DNA from: Viridothelium virens
Lineage: Eukaryota; Ascomycota; Dothideomycetes; Trypetheliales; Trypetheliaceae
Length of the DNA: 64,000 nt
Assembly (NCBI GenBank): GCA_010094025.1
Contig: ML991837.1
Location: 62,001-126,000, forward strand
Direction: 5' to 3'
Below are positions 22,443 to 35,213 of the stretch, piece by piece. The notes below the pieces were generated by a model that was not told the origin of the DNA, did no database searches, and worked only from the letters and a program-made list of their open reading frames with translations. A program made the position numbers and the translations under genes. Position 1 is the stretch's first letter. The number at the start of each line of letters is the position of its first letter.

Positions 22443-24170
22443 CTAGGCCCATCTTCCACCCCTTGTTCCCTTCCCACCCCTCAACCCACCCACTACGCCA
22501 TCTCCCCCAACTCGTCCTCGCCCTTCGTCATTTGGAGCTTGAATTTCCAAGCCTGCAGCCACCATATTGATCTTACTCAATCTTAATCTCAACGTACGTT
22601 CATACTCCTCTGCATCCTCGAGTGCCGACAGAAGCACCTCACGGCGGGGATTTGACGGTGGAGAAACGAGATTATTGTTCGGAATGTCAAGACGGGCAGG
22701 AAGGATACCTGATTCAATCAAGGCACGTAGTTCGGAGCGAATTTCCAGCACAGGCGTCGAGTCTGCCGTCGCCGAGTCCTTGGCCGATGTCTTCGTCGAT
22801 GTCGCCGGCGTCTTAACAGCAGAAGGCGCCAACACCGTCGGCGGAAACTGCCTCGCCATCTCATCCAACGACACACAGCTAAACGCCTCAAAATACTGCA
22901 CGATGCACTTCTGCCGCACCATCGCGAAAATCTCGCCCACCAACGGCTGCAAATACACATCAAGCAGCCAATCCCCACGATACGCCTCCAGCGTGCTCAA
23001 GCACTGCGCATACTTGGCATTGACAAAAAACGCCATCGCCCTCCGAACATGCGGCTCGAGCTCCAGAAAGCTACGAAACATCGACGAATCGAGCACCCGC
23101 GCCTGCAGCTCCGCCCGACTCATACTCGCCAGCGCGCTCAACCCGCCATACACCGCGACATCATTCGGCGTCAGCACCGCGCGGGGCCACACGACGCCCG
23201 CAACCGGCTCGCCCGCGCTGCCGGGCTGCCCAGCCGCCGCCGTAAACACCTGCGGGTCGGCGCGCAGGAACAGCATCGCGGCGTCGCGGTAGTTGCGGCC
23301 GGCGAGCTCGGCGAGGCCCGCGAGCGCGTAGCCGACGTGGTCGAATTTGGGCTTGTCGGCGGGCGCGAGCGACGGGTGCAGCGTGCGTAGCTTGGTGAGG
23401 TGCGAGGCGGCGGGCATCCATTGGTGCTGCGCGAGGGCGACGAGCGTCTGGTGGAGCGTCATTTCGGCGATGTGTTTCGGGAGGGTGGCGTAGTCGCGCA
23501 TGCGGGTGTAGGCTTTGGCCGCGGAGGCGAAGTCGCCGGTAGAATAGGCGAAGTTGCCGAGGTCTTCGCTGCCCATCTATGGGAGAGGGGAGGGAGCATG
23601 TCAGTGTTTGATGTTCCTTTTTGATGTAGTGATGTGGAATATTAGGTCGGGAAAGTGGCAGCGTACTCGTATGCTCTCCTTGATGAGGTTGTTCTTGTAG
23701 CCCTTAAGCTCTGCTTCTAGTCTGTCCCCTTCTGCCTTGATTTGTTTCGTTCGTGTGTCGGCCCAGGTCATGTCTGCTTTTGCGAGCGGATCATCCGGAG
23801 AAATGGCAAAGAGAGCTTGACAGGTGTTCAGGTATAAGTCGACATCTTTGCCTTGCTTGGCTTCACGGACGGCGGCGCGGAGAGCTTCTACGGCAAGCGG
23901 TGGACATGAGGTGCCAATTACTAGCAGACGATCGATGCGAGTACGGCCTGGGAAAGGTCAACTCTGCCTCGAATGCAGCTAGCCAAGCAAAAAGTACCAT
24001 CGTAATTCGCAATGTATGACTCTAAATCGAATTTTGGAGGATCTATGAGCTGCGTTAGGACAAGGGAACTGTTTTTGCAAATCAGAAAACAGACCTCGAA
24101 CGACAACCTTGCCGGCTTGAGCACTGCGATCGAAGAAGGCCTGTAAAGCCATCATGCAGGGTGGAGGCAA
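22443..24170 (-). CDS. csn1: COP9 signalosome subunit 1
   Basis: PCI-domain subunit of the COP9 signalosome, which removes NEDD8 from cullins; in filamentous fungi it affects development. Secure exons are 24049-23998, 23947-23667 and 23576-22443, with introns of 50 and 90 nt. They give LIDPPKFDLESYIANYDG, RTRIDRLLVIGTSCPPLAV and later YKNNLIKESIR joined to MGSEDLGNFAYSTGDF. The PCI core contains LEAYRGDWLLDVYL and a CIVQYFEAFSCVSLDEMA segment, and the tail is Gly/Arg-rich. About 505-510 aa. The first coding exon is uncertain. My best reading starts at the ATG at 24152 or 24155 (MALQAFFDRSAQAGKVV) and splices into LIDPPKF; another phase-consistent path uses an exon further upstream, 24224-24400. 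Residue numbering at the N-terminus is therefore tentative. Confidence 0.92.
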
Positions 24171-25052
24171 TCGTCGATAGAGATTGTCAAATGGTTTGAA
24201 GCTTTACATGGACCACCACACCACTTACTGAGCTCGAGGCAGCACTCGATAAGGTAGTCAGCAGTGATGTAGGTAGTGGCAGGGATGTGAGGTGGAATGT
24301 TTGCCTCGGGTGCAAACCTGCGTCTAGCCACCTCCAATTGCCGGTCGGCCAGCACCGGCCTTCCCACCACTCCAGGCAGGTCCATGAACTCAACACCCAT
24401 GATTGGGCTTCTCTAGCCGCTAGGTGGGCAGACATTATCCAGGAAATGAAAGTCAGGAGATGAGCTGCTTGCTCCTCTATTAAACGCAGTCTGCTCTCCT
24501 TATCCTGACATCCCCACTGCTCATTACAATCACACAGTTCTTGTTGCATCGAATCGAGTACTCATCATGAGAAAGAGGTGGATTTTTTTCAACATTATAT
24601 GTTAAGATGTGACCAGCACGAACGCCGATCGATAGTGACACATGTTCAAACACAGAGTCCACAGATGTCCGCCCATGATCCCGTTTACATACATGACACA
24701 TGTTTTTTGGTTTCCCCCGCTATGCGCGCTCAATCCGTCTCCAAATGGACAGACTATGCAAATCCGTCAATCATCACTCCCAAGGGATCCAAAAGGAAAA
24801 AGAAAGTGGAAAGAAAATGACCGGCAAAGAGAGTTAAAAATGTAGCGGAATGTGGGAGAGTAAGAATGAAGAGCACTCTCTCACGAAACGATCAGGGTAA
24901 ACAGCAGAGATGCTTCAGATGGTATCCTCCCAAACAAAATCGTTCACCAAACAACGCCAGAGATCCGCACAATAGAGTACAGTAGATAAGGTACTTTTGG
25001 GGGTGGGGAGCCGCGTCACACAAAAGCCACTCCATCGAGCCAAGCGACTCCA
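24171..25052. other. intergenic region upstream of csn1, downstream of C2H2 gene
   Basis: 882 bp between the 5' end of CSN1 and the C-terminal stop of the zinc-finger gene. A minus-strand open frame at 24224-24400 ends in a strong GTAAGT donor and may be a 5' exon or 5' UTR exon of csn1. The remainder shows no gene. Confidence 0.4.
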
Positions 25053-27785
25053 TCAAGCCATCAACTGCTCAATGTCCAAATCCGGAACATTGTCTCGGAC
25101 CCACGGGCCCTTTTCCTCATCAGTCGCATTATGCATGGCCTCAGCCCGCATCATCGTCTGGACGTCCAAGTCGGTAACGTAGGCATTGCCATCGCCACCC
25201 GGCAGTTTGACGCGCACCTCGAACTCGGAAGGAAGCATCATGTCGTCCTTGAGAAGACGCCTCGACCCATCGTACACGGTGAGCACGCGCTTCTTCATCT
25301 TCATGTGCTCCAAGGCGCAGCCCCAGCTGAGAGGGTAGTCCTTGCGCTTCTTGCGCCCGGACGCGGCGGCGAGCGCGACCCCGCCTTTAGAGTAGGTGAG
25401 GCCCGGCCCACGACGGCCGTGTGCGCCCGCGCCTCCGCTGCCCGCACCACCAGCACTGCTCGCCTTGGTAACACCTGAGTTGGTTGTGGTGCCACCCCCG
25501 GCGTGCGAGTTGACACCCCGGGGATGTGCTGATTGTCAACTCGAGTTTTTCTTGTTGGAGCGAATGCTACCCTTGCCGGAGCGGCCCGATGAGCGCGCAC
25601 CGTACGTATCATCGTTCGCGTCTTCCTTCTCGGACTCTTCCTCTTCTTCCTCCTCGCCTTCCTCGTATGAGGATGCGTTGTAGTCGACAGCAGTATTTGG
25701 AAGGTGGTTGCGATCCATGGTTTCCTTGACATTCTTGTCATCGGCGACCGAGGCGAGGAGCCGTTGGTTAATGGCTTCGCTTGGATCGGCCTGTTGCACG
25801 ACGCGCAGGACGCAGTCATCGAGATGTTCATAGAACTCTTGCGCGTTGGCAAAGGTGACTGAGCAGGTTGAGCACGTGCCGGCAGTGTTGTGAGAACTGT
25901 TGTAGTTCTTCTTGTTCACTGCCGGAGACTTCTTCCTACTGTTCGGAGGAGTCTGCTCGACGCCATGCACCGAGGTCAGATGTCTCTTGAAGACGTCGGC
26001 TCTGTTGAAGCTCTTTTCAGCAGCAGAGCCTGGGCCAGGACAGAAACCACACACCATTGTACCCTTATAATGGGTAAGCGTGTGTCGGTTCTTGTCGTAT
26101 TTTCTTGCGAAACCCTTTTGGTGGTATTCGCAGGTGGGGATCGGACACTTCTCAGGCCGCTCAGTCTGGTGAGTGAGCATGTGTGCCTTGAGGTCCTTGA
26201 ACACCCGACCACATTCTGGGATGGGGCAAAGACCCTTTTCTTTGCCTTCTTCATCGAGGCTGTCGCTTCGGTGGGTGCCATGGGAGCTGCGCGAGTGGAT
26301 GGAGGCTGCTGATGGCCTTCGAGAGCCGGGGTATTGTGGGTAAGGTTGATAAGGGACAGTGCGCAGGTAGGGAGATTGGCTGCTGTGCTTAAATTGCCTA
26401 GATCCAGGGCGCTGGGGACTTCTCAACGACGATTCTGATGGTGCAGGCGAAGGTGGTTGAGCGTCGAAGCGGATTTGGGGTGACATGGTGAAGTCGCCGT
26501 AGGGCATGGTGGCGGAGAAAGGAGGTTGCGAGTAAGATTGAATAAGTGATGGATCTAATAGGCGAAACAGTCAGCACGAGCCCACTTCAGACTTGTTTGC
26601 TGTGTGCAAGAAACAAAGCAAGAAAGCGGCAATACGAAAATACGAAAATGGACAGGGACAAGGAAACCAACAAGAAGAGCTTAGAGGAGCTACGAAAGAT
26701 CCACTGCCATAAGGAAAAGGAGACTGTGGAGTATGAGAAGAAGAAGCGCTCAGGCCGACTGGTGCGATGTTTGCGGCTTGGAGTGGTGCTGAAGTCGGAG
26801 AGGATATGGACCTCGTGCGAATATCGTTCGGTGAAGAATTGTTACCCCGCCGATCTGCGTTGTTGGATGGCGAATAGGCACGAGATCGAGTGGCTGAAGC
26901 TGGAGTAATAGGGCTTTTGAATTCGCCAGCGCCCACGGCAGTAAAATGAGAAGAGCTATTGGTCCGCTGTACAGCTGGCTGCGGTGCAGGTTTCGGATAA
27001 GGATTCGCAGAGGTGGGAGTCTGCAGGGAAGGCGAAGAGCGTGGTGACTGATGGCCAGCCGTTGACGTATCCAGGGGAGCCGCGCGTGAAGGAAAATGAG
27101 AGCGCTGACCAGTACGAAAAACATCTAAAGGATATTGATTTTGACTTGAAGAAAAAGCGGAAGACGAAGTCGGTTGTAGCGAATGCTGAGTTGAAGAAAT
27201 ACTTGGTGACTCACCGACACAGCCAGGGATCTTGTCGTGCACAAGAAGTGGATCATACTCGAAGCCAGACGTGCCAAAGGGCTCGTGGCCGAGATGATCG
27301 TGCGGAACAATGCCAGGCGCGATGCCCAAGCCTTGCCCTCCCAAGCCCTGCCCGAGAGTATTCCACGACTCAGGCGGGTAGCTTGGGTTCAGCGATGGAG
27401 AACCCATGGCGGAAGACGATGTGCTCTGAACAGACGCGCCAGAATCGGAGGTTGAGGAAAGATGAGGCGGCTGGTTGTCGAATGAGTTGTTGGCAGAGTT
27501 GGTAGGCGACTCGGCAGGTGTGTGAGGATGATAGCTCCCCTTGACGTGGTGAGGGGCAGAGATTGCGGTGAACCCGTAATCGTGCGATTGAGAAGTGTAT
27601 GAGGGCACTGAGAACGCTTCAAAACCGGCGCCGGTCGAGCTTAGGTATGGGTTGGTGGAATAGGAATGGCTGGTGGTAGTGGTCATGAAGTCGGGATAAG
27701 GCTCTTGGGTTGAAGAGTAGAGGACGAAATCGTGATTGCTCTCTGGCACAGAAACTGGGTTCTGATATTCTGGAAACGAGGCCAT
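25053..27785 (-). CDS. C2H2 zinc-finger transcription factor with in-frame TGA
   Basis: Nuclear regulator, targets unknown. Exon 1 is 27785-26636 and exon 2 starts at 26554 (phase 1, 81-nt intron, CTGAC branch site); an alternative donor at 26671 is possible. Residues 1 to about 380 are Ser/Pro/Gln-rich and disordered. The zinc-finger block reads CPIPECGRVFKDLKAHMLTH, then CPIPTCEYHQKGFARKYDKNRHTLTH (given here in two parts: CPIPTCEYHQKGF and ARKYDKNRHTLTH), then CGFC...HLTSVH. A CSTCSVTFANAQEFYEHLDDC motif follows, again finger-like. A TGA at 25538-25536 would end the protein at about 722 aa. The same frame stays open for 160 more codons to 25053 and encodes a structured, basic C-terminal domain (KKRKDYPLSWGC, MKMKKRVLTVYDG, YVTDLDVQTMMRAEA). 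Readthrough, a 42-nt intron or a base error could explain this. Confidence 0.88.
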
Positions 27786-30700
27786 AACTGGTTATCACTC
27801 AGCTACCCTGAAGGGTCGCTGATCAGATCCGAGCAGGGCCGGGTGCTATGACTGCGTTAGAAGGTGGGCTGTGTCGCAAGGCTGTGGTTGGCATCACGGT
27901 CTTCGATGTCAAACCGCAGGACTGGAGCGCACCTGGACAGATTGAGAGAGTTGTCTCCGACTCTGGGAGCCTTCGACGCGAGGCTGCAGCGCGTCCAGCT
28001 TGGAAGAGGACAGTGTCGAATGCGTTCTTCGCTCGAGGGCGGTTGTGAAGGTCGTACGGGAGGATGGGAGAGGAGTGCTGATATTGGGGTGGGGGAGAAG
28101 CGCGGCAAGACGGGAGACAGATGGGCGAAGGATTTGTGAACGAGGCACGACAGGGCCGAGTATTTGTCTTGGAAGAACCAACGTACTTGCGAAATCCAAA
28201 TCGTATCGGGGTCCTGGGGGCGAAGTCGTAGCCTATGTATAAACAGACGGCTGCGGCCCCAAGCATGCCAAAATGCGCAGCCCTTAGACCCTGGTCGGTC
28301 CTCATCACCCTAGCCTCCACCCCTGGTCGCGCTAGTCACCCCAGTCAGCGGTCGTGCCTGCCCTTGGCACTGAGCCCTACGGGCGCGGTGACTGGGATGC
28401 CACCCCCCTGAACAGTTGGATTCAAGGGCTTGGGCTAGCGCAGCGCACGGACTCAGGATGCTGCTTCATCCGCGAGCCCATGACGGTGCCGGTGGTGCCC
28501 ATGACGGTGAGCCGGCGCTAGGAAATTAAGCAGCAGACAGCGCGAGCCCGCCAGTCCGCCATTTCGTCCCTCGCCCATGTGCCAGCTCTTACGGCCGCTC
28601 CCAAGCGATGCGGTGTAGTCGTCCTGGTCGTCCTGGCCTCGTCGACCCTCGGGCCCGGTGCCTTGCACACCACGCATGCACTCCCAGATGGCGTAGGCTG
28701 CGGTCAATGCCGGCCACACCTCCTCGACTGTCCTTCGCCTGCCCACCGTCGTCGCTGGCTGGCGCCCACATGCGCCAGGCGCCAAATGCGCGCGCACTCG
28801 GCGAGAAGCTACAGTGCCTAATTTCTTGACCGATGGCACCGATGGAGTTTCGTTTCGTTGGCACGGCCTCCCTGCGGAGAAGAGAGGGTCGACTTCACCT
28901 TCCCGGGTTCGCGCCGGGGGGTGAAGCGAGAACCGCGCCGCCGGCACCATGTCCTGTCGCTCATTGGCCTCCCGCTCCCAAAACATGGAATGAGCCAGTC
29001 GGTAAGAAGATAATGGCGTCCCGTGGCTGTGACTTTGGCCAAGATGGAGCGCACGAGCCGCCTGTTGTTATTTTCGGCCTCATCCGCACCATCCCCAATC
29101 CGGCAAATGCAGCTTTCGCTCTCGCTCTACGTCCCATGAAAGTAGCAACGCGACTTCCAATGAAGGTAAACGCCTCTTTTATGATCGCGTTGCCAATCAT
29201 TTGCAGTAGTCAAGCCCACCATTCGCTTGTCCTATGATCCCATCGTCTTTCGGGGGATAACTGACCCTGGACTCTTCGGTTAACTCCAGTCAGTCCCCGG
29301 TCGACAACGGTGGCATTTGAGAAAGTATTCAAAAAATAATACTAAATACATCGCGATGAGCGATTACTCACTTGGTCGCGGAGGTGACGATCACCACTGT
29401 TCACGCATGTATGTACTACTATCCCATCTCCGCTTGAAATGTAGATTCGATCCGGATCCGCGCGATCGCCAAAAGTCGCGACGAGGAGGGAATCCACTCC
29501 CGACCTTCATATCATCATCGTCAAAGCTAGTGTTTCGCTGTTCGTGCCGCAATAATCATCACCACAGATAGGTTGTGAATGGCCTTGTCAATCTACAAGA
29601 TTGTCCTGGTCAGCCGGGCTAGGAATACGTATCAATCTCCACATGCCACGAGGAGCGGTGCTTTTGGGTAATATTTCCGGGCACGTCCCCGGTCCGGCTA
29701 CTACATCCTTTGTCTTGCTGACGTCTGCTAACAAGATGCGCATGTTGGATGGTTCCACGAGTGGGAGCAACCCATGCAATACTAGATAGGGCTGACAGTC
29801 CAAACTCTACTAACTATTCCCAAAGAACGTAGAGGTCAGGGAATCCTACCAGAGGTGAAGGGAGGCTTGATTGGCTCTCAGGTATGAAGCACCGTTGCGA
29901 CTCTGAATCTTAGCTTCTCTCCAAAATTGATGCTGTGGGGGTCGAAGTCCAATCTCGTCGCCCGGCCTCGTGAGTAGTCTCCACCACAACGTGTGTTCCT
30001 AGGATGCTACATGCATGTGCTGTTTTGAAGTCGTTGCCTTTGTCGATCGGTCTCATTGCCTTTTGCTGGCTTGGCGCTTAAATCGGCCACACGCTTCACC
30101 TTGGAGCATTAACGAGAAGCCCTGCCCCCTTGCGTCTTGTAAGTAAAATAAACTACAAGCATGACGCTACTCGTAATAGTCGGCGCAGGATATGAAAGCG
30201 GCCAGTGGCTGTGGAGATGCTTCCACAACGCTCTAAAATATTTCTCTGCAAGGGGTAGCCGTGCCGCGACGATGCACCTCGCGCAGCCTCAGCCACGATA
30301 CCCAGCCTCAGTGAAAGGATTTGGGGCATTATCGGACCTGTAGCAAGGCATGCAGCGTGACAGAAGTCGACATTATTCCTTGAATGGGACAATTGTGCAT
30401 CGAGCGCATTCCACAAGCTCGATTTGCGGGATTTTACACTTGCTGTTACATCTACGGAGCTCAGCGCAATCGACTGATCTGGCGTCATCTCCTCCAAAAT
30501 GTCCCTAAAATTAGCCCGTGTTGAGACACACGGACCACCCACTCTGGAATGTACTTTGCTCAGCGCAGCACCACCAAATGCACATGTGCACTAAATTCAA
30601 ATGCCTTGCACTATTCTTGTGAACCCCAGCGTGCGCTATGCTATTGCCCGACCGCTTATGTGTTCCTTTTTTACGCGGCCGGTCTATTTATTTCTTAAGT

Positions 30701-33700
30701 GCCTGTGAAGTTTTCATTGAAGCCGGCGATGCTAATGATATTATTAATGAGAAATTATTTGAGGCAAAATGCACTACTTTTGGCGGCGCCGCACGCTTCA
30801 TGCTCAAAAGCCGCAAACGCTACGACCGGGCGAACAGTATGAAGTAGGACACGGAGTAAGATAGATACAAAACCAACACCATACGAGCGTCAAAGGTGCC
30901 TCCAACTCCACACTTTCTTGACAGGTCCGGATCTGAAACGCCGCATCGTATTCGGGCCGTTCCTAACAATCTGCCCTAATAGGCTGAAAAACATGAAACA
31001 GAGGCTTTCCCAAACTCTGAGGACTCGAGCATGCAAATCGATTGCTAAACATCTGCAGGAGAGTATTGGCCCACTGTTGGTCGAGTTCTGCTGGTTCGAG
31101 CCCAGTGCCTCTGCTGCAAGAGCGGGTGTTGGACTCTGAGACATGATCGCAGAAGCAATTCTACTTGGGCAAGATGTTACAGAGGAGGACTGACCTGCAG
31201 CAGCGCAGAGGCCACCACTTCCGTCCATTTGTTTCAGGATATGAAGGCTGTCGACTACTTCGTCGACCTGATTGGCCCGCGGCCACGCATTTGTAGATCT
31301 GGGGGGGCTTTTGAGGTGGTGTGTTGGTCTTTGTAAGTGATTTGCATGAGAGGCGGCGAAATCGCTTTCCATTTCCCTGTCGACCTCGTGCGGTCTGCAG
31401 GCCTGCAGGCCTGCTGCATGCCACGGTGGTGCTGGCCAGGATCGTCGTTGGGGGGGGGTCTGTCTCTTGATTGGCTCTGTAGCGGCATGGGCGGCTAATG
31501 AGCTCCCTCTTGACCTCTCGGTCTCTCCGTGGGGGCCAAAATACGAGCAAGGGCAAGCCAGGAGGATGGGATCGTCGCTCCCATGTGCTCCACGCGGGAT
31601 GGATTCTCTGATCTTGCCAACTCCGCTAGATTCGCGTCCTATAGGTAGCCGATTATGGCTGCCTCATCTATCGAGACGAGTCTGAACGGTCAACGTCCTT
31701 CGAGACGAGCATTGGCGGCGGCATTCGACTAAGACGCCGCACACCACGATGCAACGGTTTGTCCCACGAATGAGACGATTGGAAGGCAAAGAATGAGATG
31801 GAGGCTGGCTTGGATCCAGAACCAGATGAGTATCCCTCCTTCATCACCCGCGTCACCACATGGTATCCCTGCCCCGCTAAAGCGCCCCACTTGGACCAGC
31901 TTGTCGGGCCTCTGCCAAGCTTTCGCCCTTTAGTGGGCGAACAAGGCGATGGCCACCAAAGTACCTGACCGTCTGAATCGGGAGGGGCGCCGCACGCATC
32001 CGTTGCCCAGTGCAGCAAATGACAGCGATATCAGCGTCCACCAACAAATCAGGGGTACAGAGTGCAGTGTGCTAAGGAAAAAGACTATCACATTCGGTGC
32101 CTGCGCAGTCGTTCTCCAGTACCTGTTGTAAATCTCCACCGATGGCCGAGCACTCATTCGAGATAAAATCAATGCCACCGGGTGACGATAAAGTCAATAA
32201 CAAAATGGGTTGATGGGTTGGAAACTCTGTGCCCACCGCCGCGTTACCCTCGTTCGGGCGTGCCCACCACTTCCCCCGCTTCCTGCCGCAGAGACGAGAC
32301 GAACGAGCCAAAGCACTGGTTAGGCTTCGACGCCTCCCGTCTTCGGGCCAACCCAGCGTCGGGGCACCTAGCGCGCAGTTCGGAAAAGCCACCCTCTCCA
32401 CCCTTTCGATCCAGCACTCAACTGGATAACGCCACTTACCCCGCCAGCAAGCAGAGATGGTCTCAAATTTGTCACTGGGAGATGAATGTTGTCGTCGTCA
32501 CAACCGTGGATGGGCTAGCACTGGAGTTACTCGATATCGCCAAGGGTTCCATGGGGAGATTCCCAAAGTAGAAAAGGAGCTTGGCAACTCCAGGGTGCCA
32601 CGCCGCCCTACCCATCATATTTCGCTGATACAGCATTCACATGGTTGATACGGTGTCGCACCCTGGTTCCGGAAAGTGATGGCGACAACCGAGAAAACGA
32701 GTCGCCTTGGTCGTCGTTGAATACCGCCCATCTGGACAGGCTGCATTCATTATCACAATAAACTTCACCGCTGCTCCAAGCCGAAACGAGCGCATGGCAT
32801 GCGGTCAGACGGACGTGGCATGCCATATGTCTGCAACCCTGTGGCTTTTTTAACCCCTTCAGGCCGTGCCTACTTTCCAAGTGCGTCTTGACCGTCAGCA
32901 CGTCCGGACGAAAGAAGAAGGTGAGGACACCAAAGCACACCAAAGGACACCGTCTCTCGTAAGCAGATGGACTTTTTCGTCATCCCATCCATGCGGAGAG
33001 ACTGCAGCCCTGTAGCCTTATGCGAGATCTTCACACGCGAGCGACAACAAAGAAATTCTGCTTTATGAAAACCGCCTCTATCAAAGCAAGATTAATAGAG
33101 TGAGGACGAGTGGCTTCGAGGTTGCATGTGGTTTCATCGCGATCACTTGGCCAAGCGACTGCAACCATGATGACCACCATAACCATGTGGTGATGGGGCG
33201 CGTAGGCAACAATCTCATCCCATGTCCACTGACGTCAAAGCCCCCTCGACCCAATGTGTCAATTGATGCCATCCTTGGTCGGCGGAGCACTCAACTCTGC
33301 TCCGACAAATCCTTCAGACAAAGTGCCTTACATATAATACAGTAACCTAGATTGCGCCAGAATCACATGTCTCAAACGTGCACAGAGGAGGCCAGTCACG
33401 CCAAGCTTCCTCAATCTCCAAGCAAGCATGAAGGATTCTATAGAACTGCAATATTTGAGGCTTGATGAGCGAAGCTTCTTCTCTACGAATCTGGGCGCTG
33501 TGTCAAACAGAACCGGCGGCTCTCCGCTTCACCGACGGTCATCGTGATACTGGAATATCCGTGGCCATGAGCGTGCGATAGTTCAGTCCCCAAATTTGAA
33601 CGTCAACAAATTGCACTGCCGCAAGCAGAAACCTGTTTCCTGGAAACCACCGTAGGCGTTCCCCGGGGAAGTCGTGAACGAAGCTTGATCGAAGATCTAA

Positions 33701-34466
33701 GTTGCTCGTGTCTGCATCCTCTCGGCCGAGAGCGAGACACATGAACAAATCGTAGCCTTAATCAATACTGAACGTACAGAACGTCCTGAACGTTGAAATC
33801 CTCCTGAATGCACTTGCCTCGTACCTAGCTGCTGCAGTATCCGTCGGTGCTGTCGCCGCAATCGGACGACATTGTTCCAGAAATACACTACCTAGGAATT
33901 GCCAACCTGTCAAGAGCAAGCCAGGCAATAGGAAAATAGATCGACCAGAGAGCGCATCCTACGTGCCTACGTAGGAATATTGGCGACGGAGATACACCAC
34001 ATCCTCCCGATCGCAGCGCAAGCATCCCATGTCCAATCGTCACTGTGCCTCTCTAGTATCTCCGATTGGGCAGCGTAGCGAAATACATAGAGCGTGGCAG
34101 AATAGCTCTCTGCCCAGTCGATCTGCAACTACATTAAATTGCGGCATTCTCCCAAGTTATCGAGATTTTCCCTTTCAGGAGTAAGGGCGAATCCTTTGAT
34201 TCCTACCGCGCTAGCTTCAGCAGTCTGGACGCGTTTGAGTGGTGCAATCCCCCAACGGCGCCGCGACCACCACGAACCTGTAAGTTGCACCTGTTGGTCA
34301 CAGCACCCGCACGCCAGCAGCGGCATTTCGGATGGCCGTGCTCTCTGCCGCAAGGTGGCAGAAGATGCCTCTGGCCTCTTGCTTTTCGCACGAACCCCTC
34401 CACACACAGACATGCTATAGCGCAGCAATGGCCAGCAGAGGGGCGAGAGTCTTGTCTCAGAACGGG

Positions 34467-34492
34467 CCCCCCCTTTCCCCCTCCCTTTCCCC
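34467..34492 (-). other. G-quadruplex motif (minus strand)
   Basis: The plus strand shows C runs of 7, 5, 3 and 4 separated by TTT, T and TTT. The minus strand therefore has four G tracts with loops of 1-3 nt, the canonical form for a stable G4; the C strand could form an i-motif. Confidence 0.7.
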
Positions 34493-35174
34493 AGACTACT
34501 GCCCATCCCATCCGCATTGTGCGCATTGGGGAAGAGCAGTCGGTTGGAACCAGGCCAACCCGTCTATCCACGCCCTCCCGTGGCCGTTGAGGGCGTTGAG
34601 TCGAAATTTGACGGCCGCTCCAGTGCTTCCTCCTCACTAATTGCTGAGTGGCCCTACAAGGCTGAGACACTTAGTGGCGGGCCTCAAAGGAGTTTTGCTG
34701 CAGGGCATACCCACTTCTTAACGATTCCAACTTGACGGTGCCTCGATTTTCTGATTCCTCCCGTTCCTGACTATCCCCACCCATGGGCCAATCTCACGGT
34801 CGCGATCCGCACTCGCCAGGGGTGAGATGGTTGAAAATATTTTAAATGGCAACGGCTCGTAGTCCCTTGGACGGAGTGACGGGATGCATCACGACTAAGA
34901 CGTGGCCTAGGTCGCGGGACGTCCTGGCCGATTATCTGACGCCCTCGTGTCTAAAGTGGGGACCTATGATCTCTGTTGCTTTTTTTCGGTTAATTGCGAT
35001 GGGGTGAGCTTTTTCGCTTGTCATCGGTACCCCCTGCCTCTGACAGCCCCCATCGCCCAGGGTCTGGCGCGAGCACAAACAGACCGTGGACAGCCGGCCA
35101 CGCGGACGGCCGGGATCCTGTCACGCCTAGAGCATGCACAGTCTTGTAAGCTCGGGACTGGCGGAAAGAGAGGA

Positions 35175-35213
35175 GGGGGTGGGAAGGGGGGGTTTTGGGT
35201 GGGCCTTGGAGGG
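35175..35213 (+). other. G-quadruplex motif (plus strand)
   Basis: Six G tracts of 5, 3, 7, 3, 3 and 3 are separated by loops of 1, 2, 4, 1 and 7 nt. This satisfies the usual G4 pattern several ways. It lies 0.7 kb from the opposite-strand motif at 34467, inside the gene-empty region. Confidence 0.7.

Noticed and set aside
27823-28320. Minus-strand 165-codon frame directly upstream of the zinc-finger gene
   Set aside because: Several overlapping frames on both strands are equally open here. It is more likely 5' leader or promoter sequence.
28453-28986. 177-codon minus-strand frame in the gene-empty region
   Set aside because: Arg/Gly/His-rich composition expected by chance, overlapped by open frames on both strands, no domain.
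34129-34670. Cluster of overlapping 100-155 codon frames
   Set aside because: All six frames are partly open, a sign of low stop density from GC content rather than coding.
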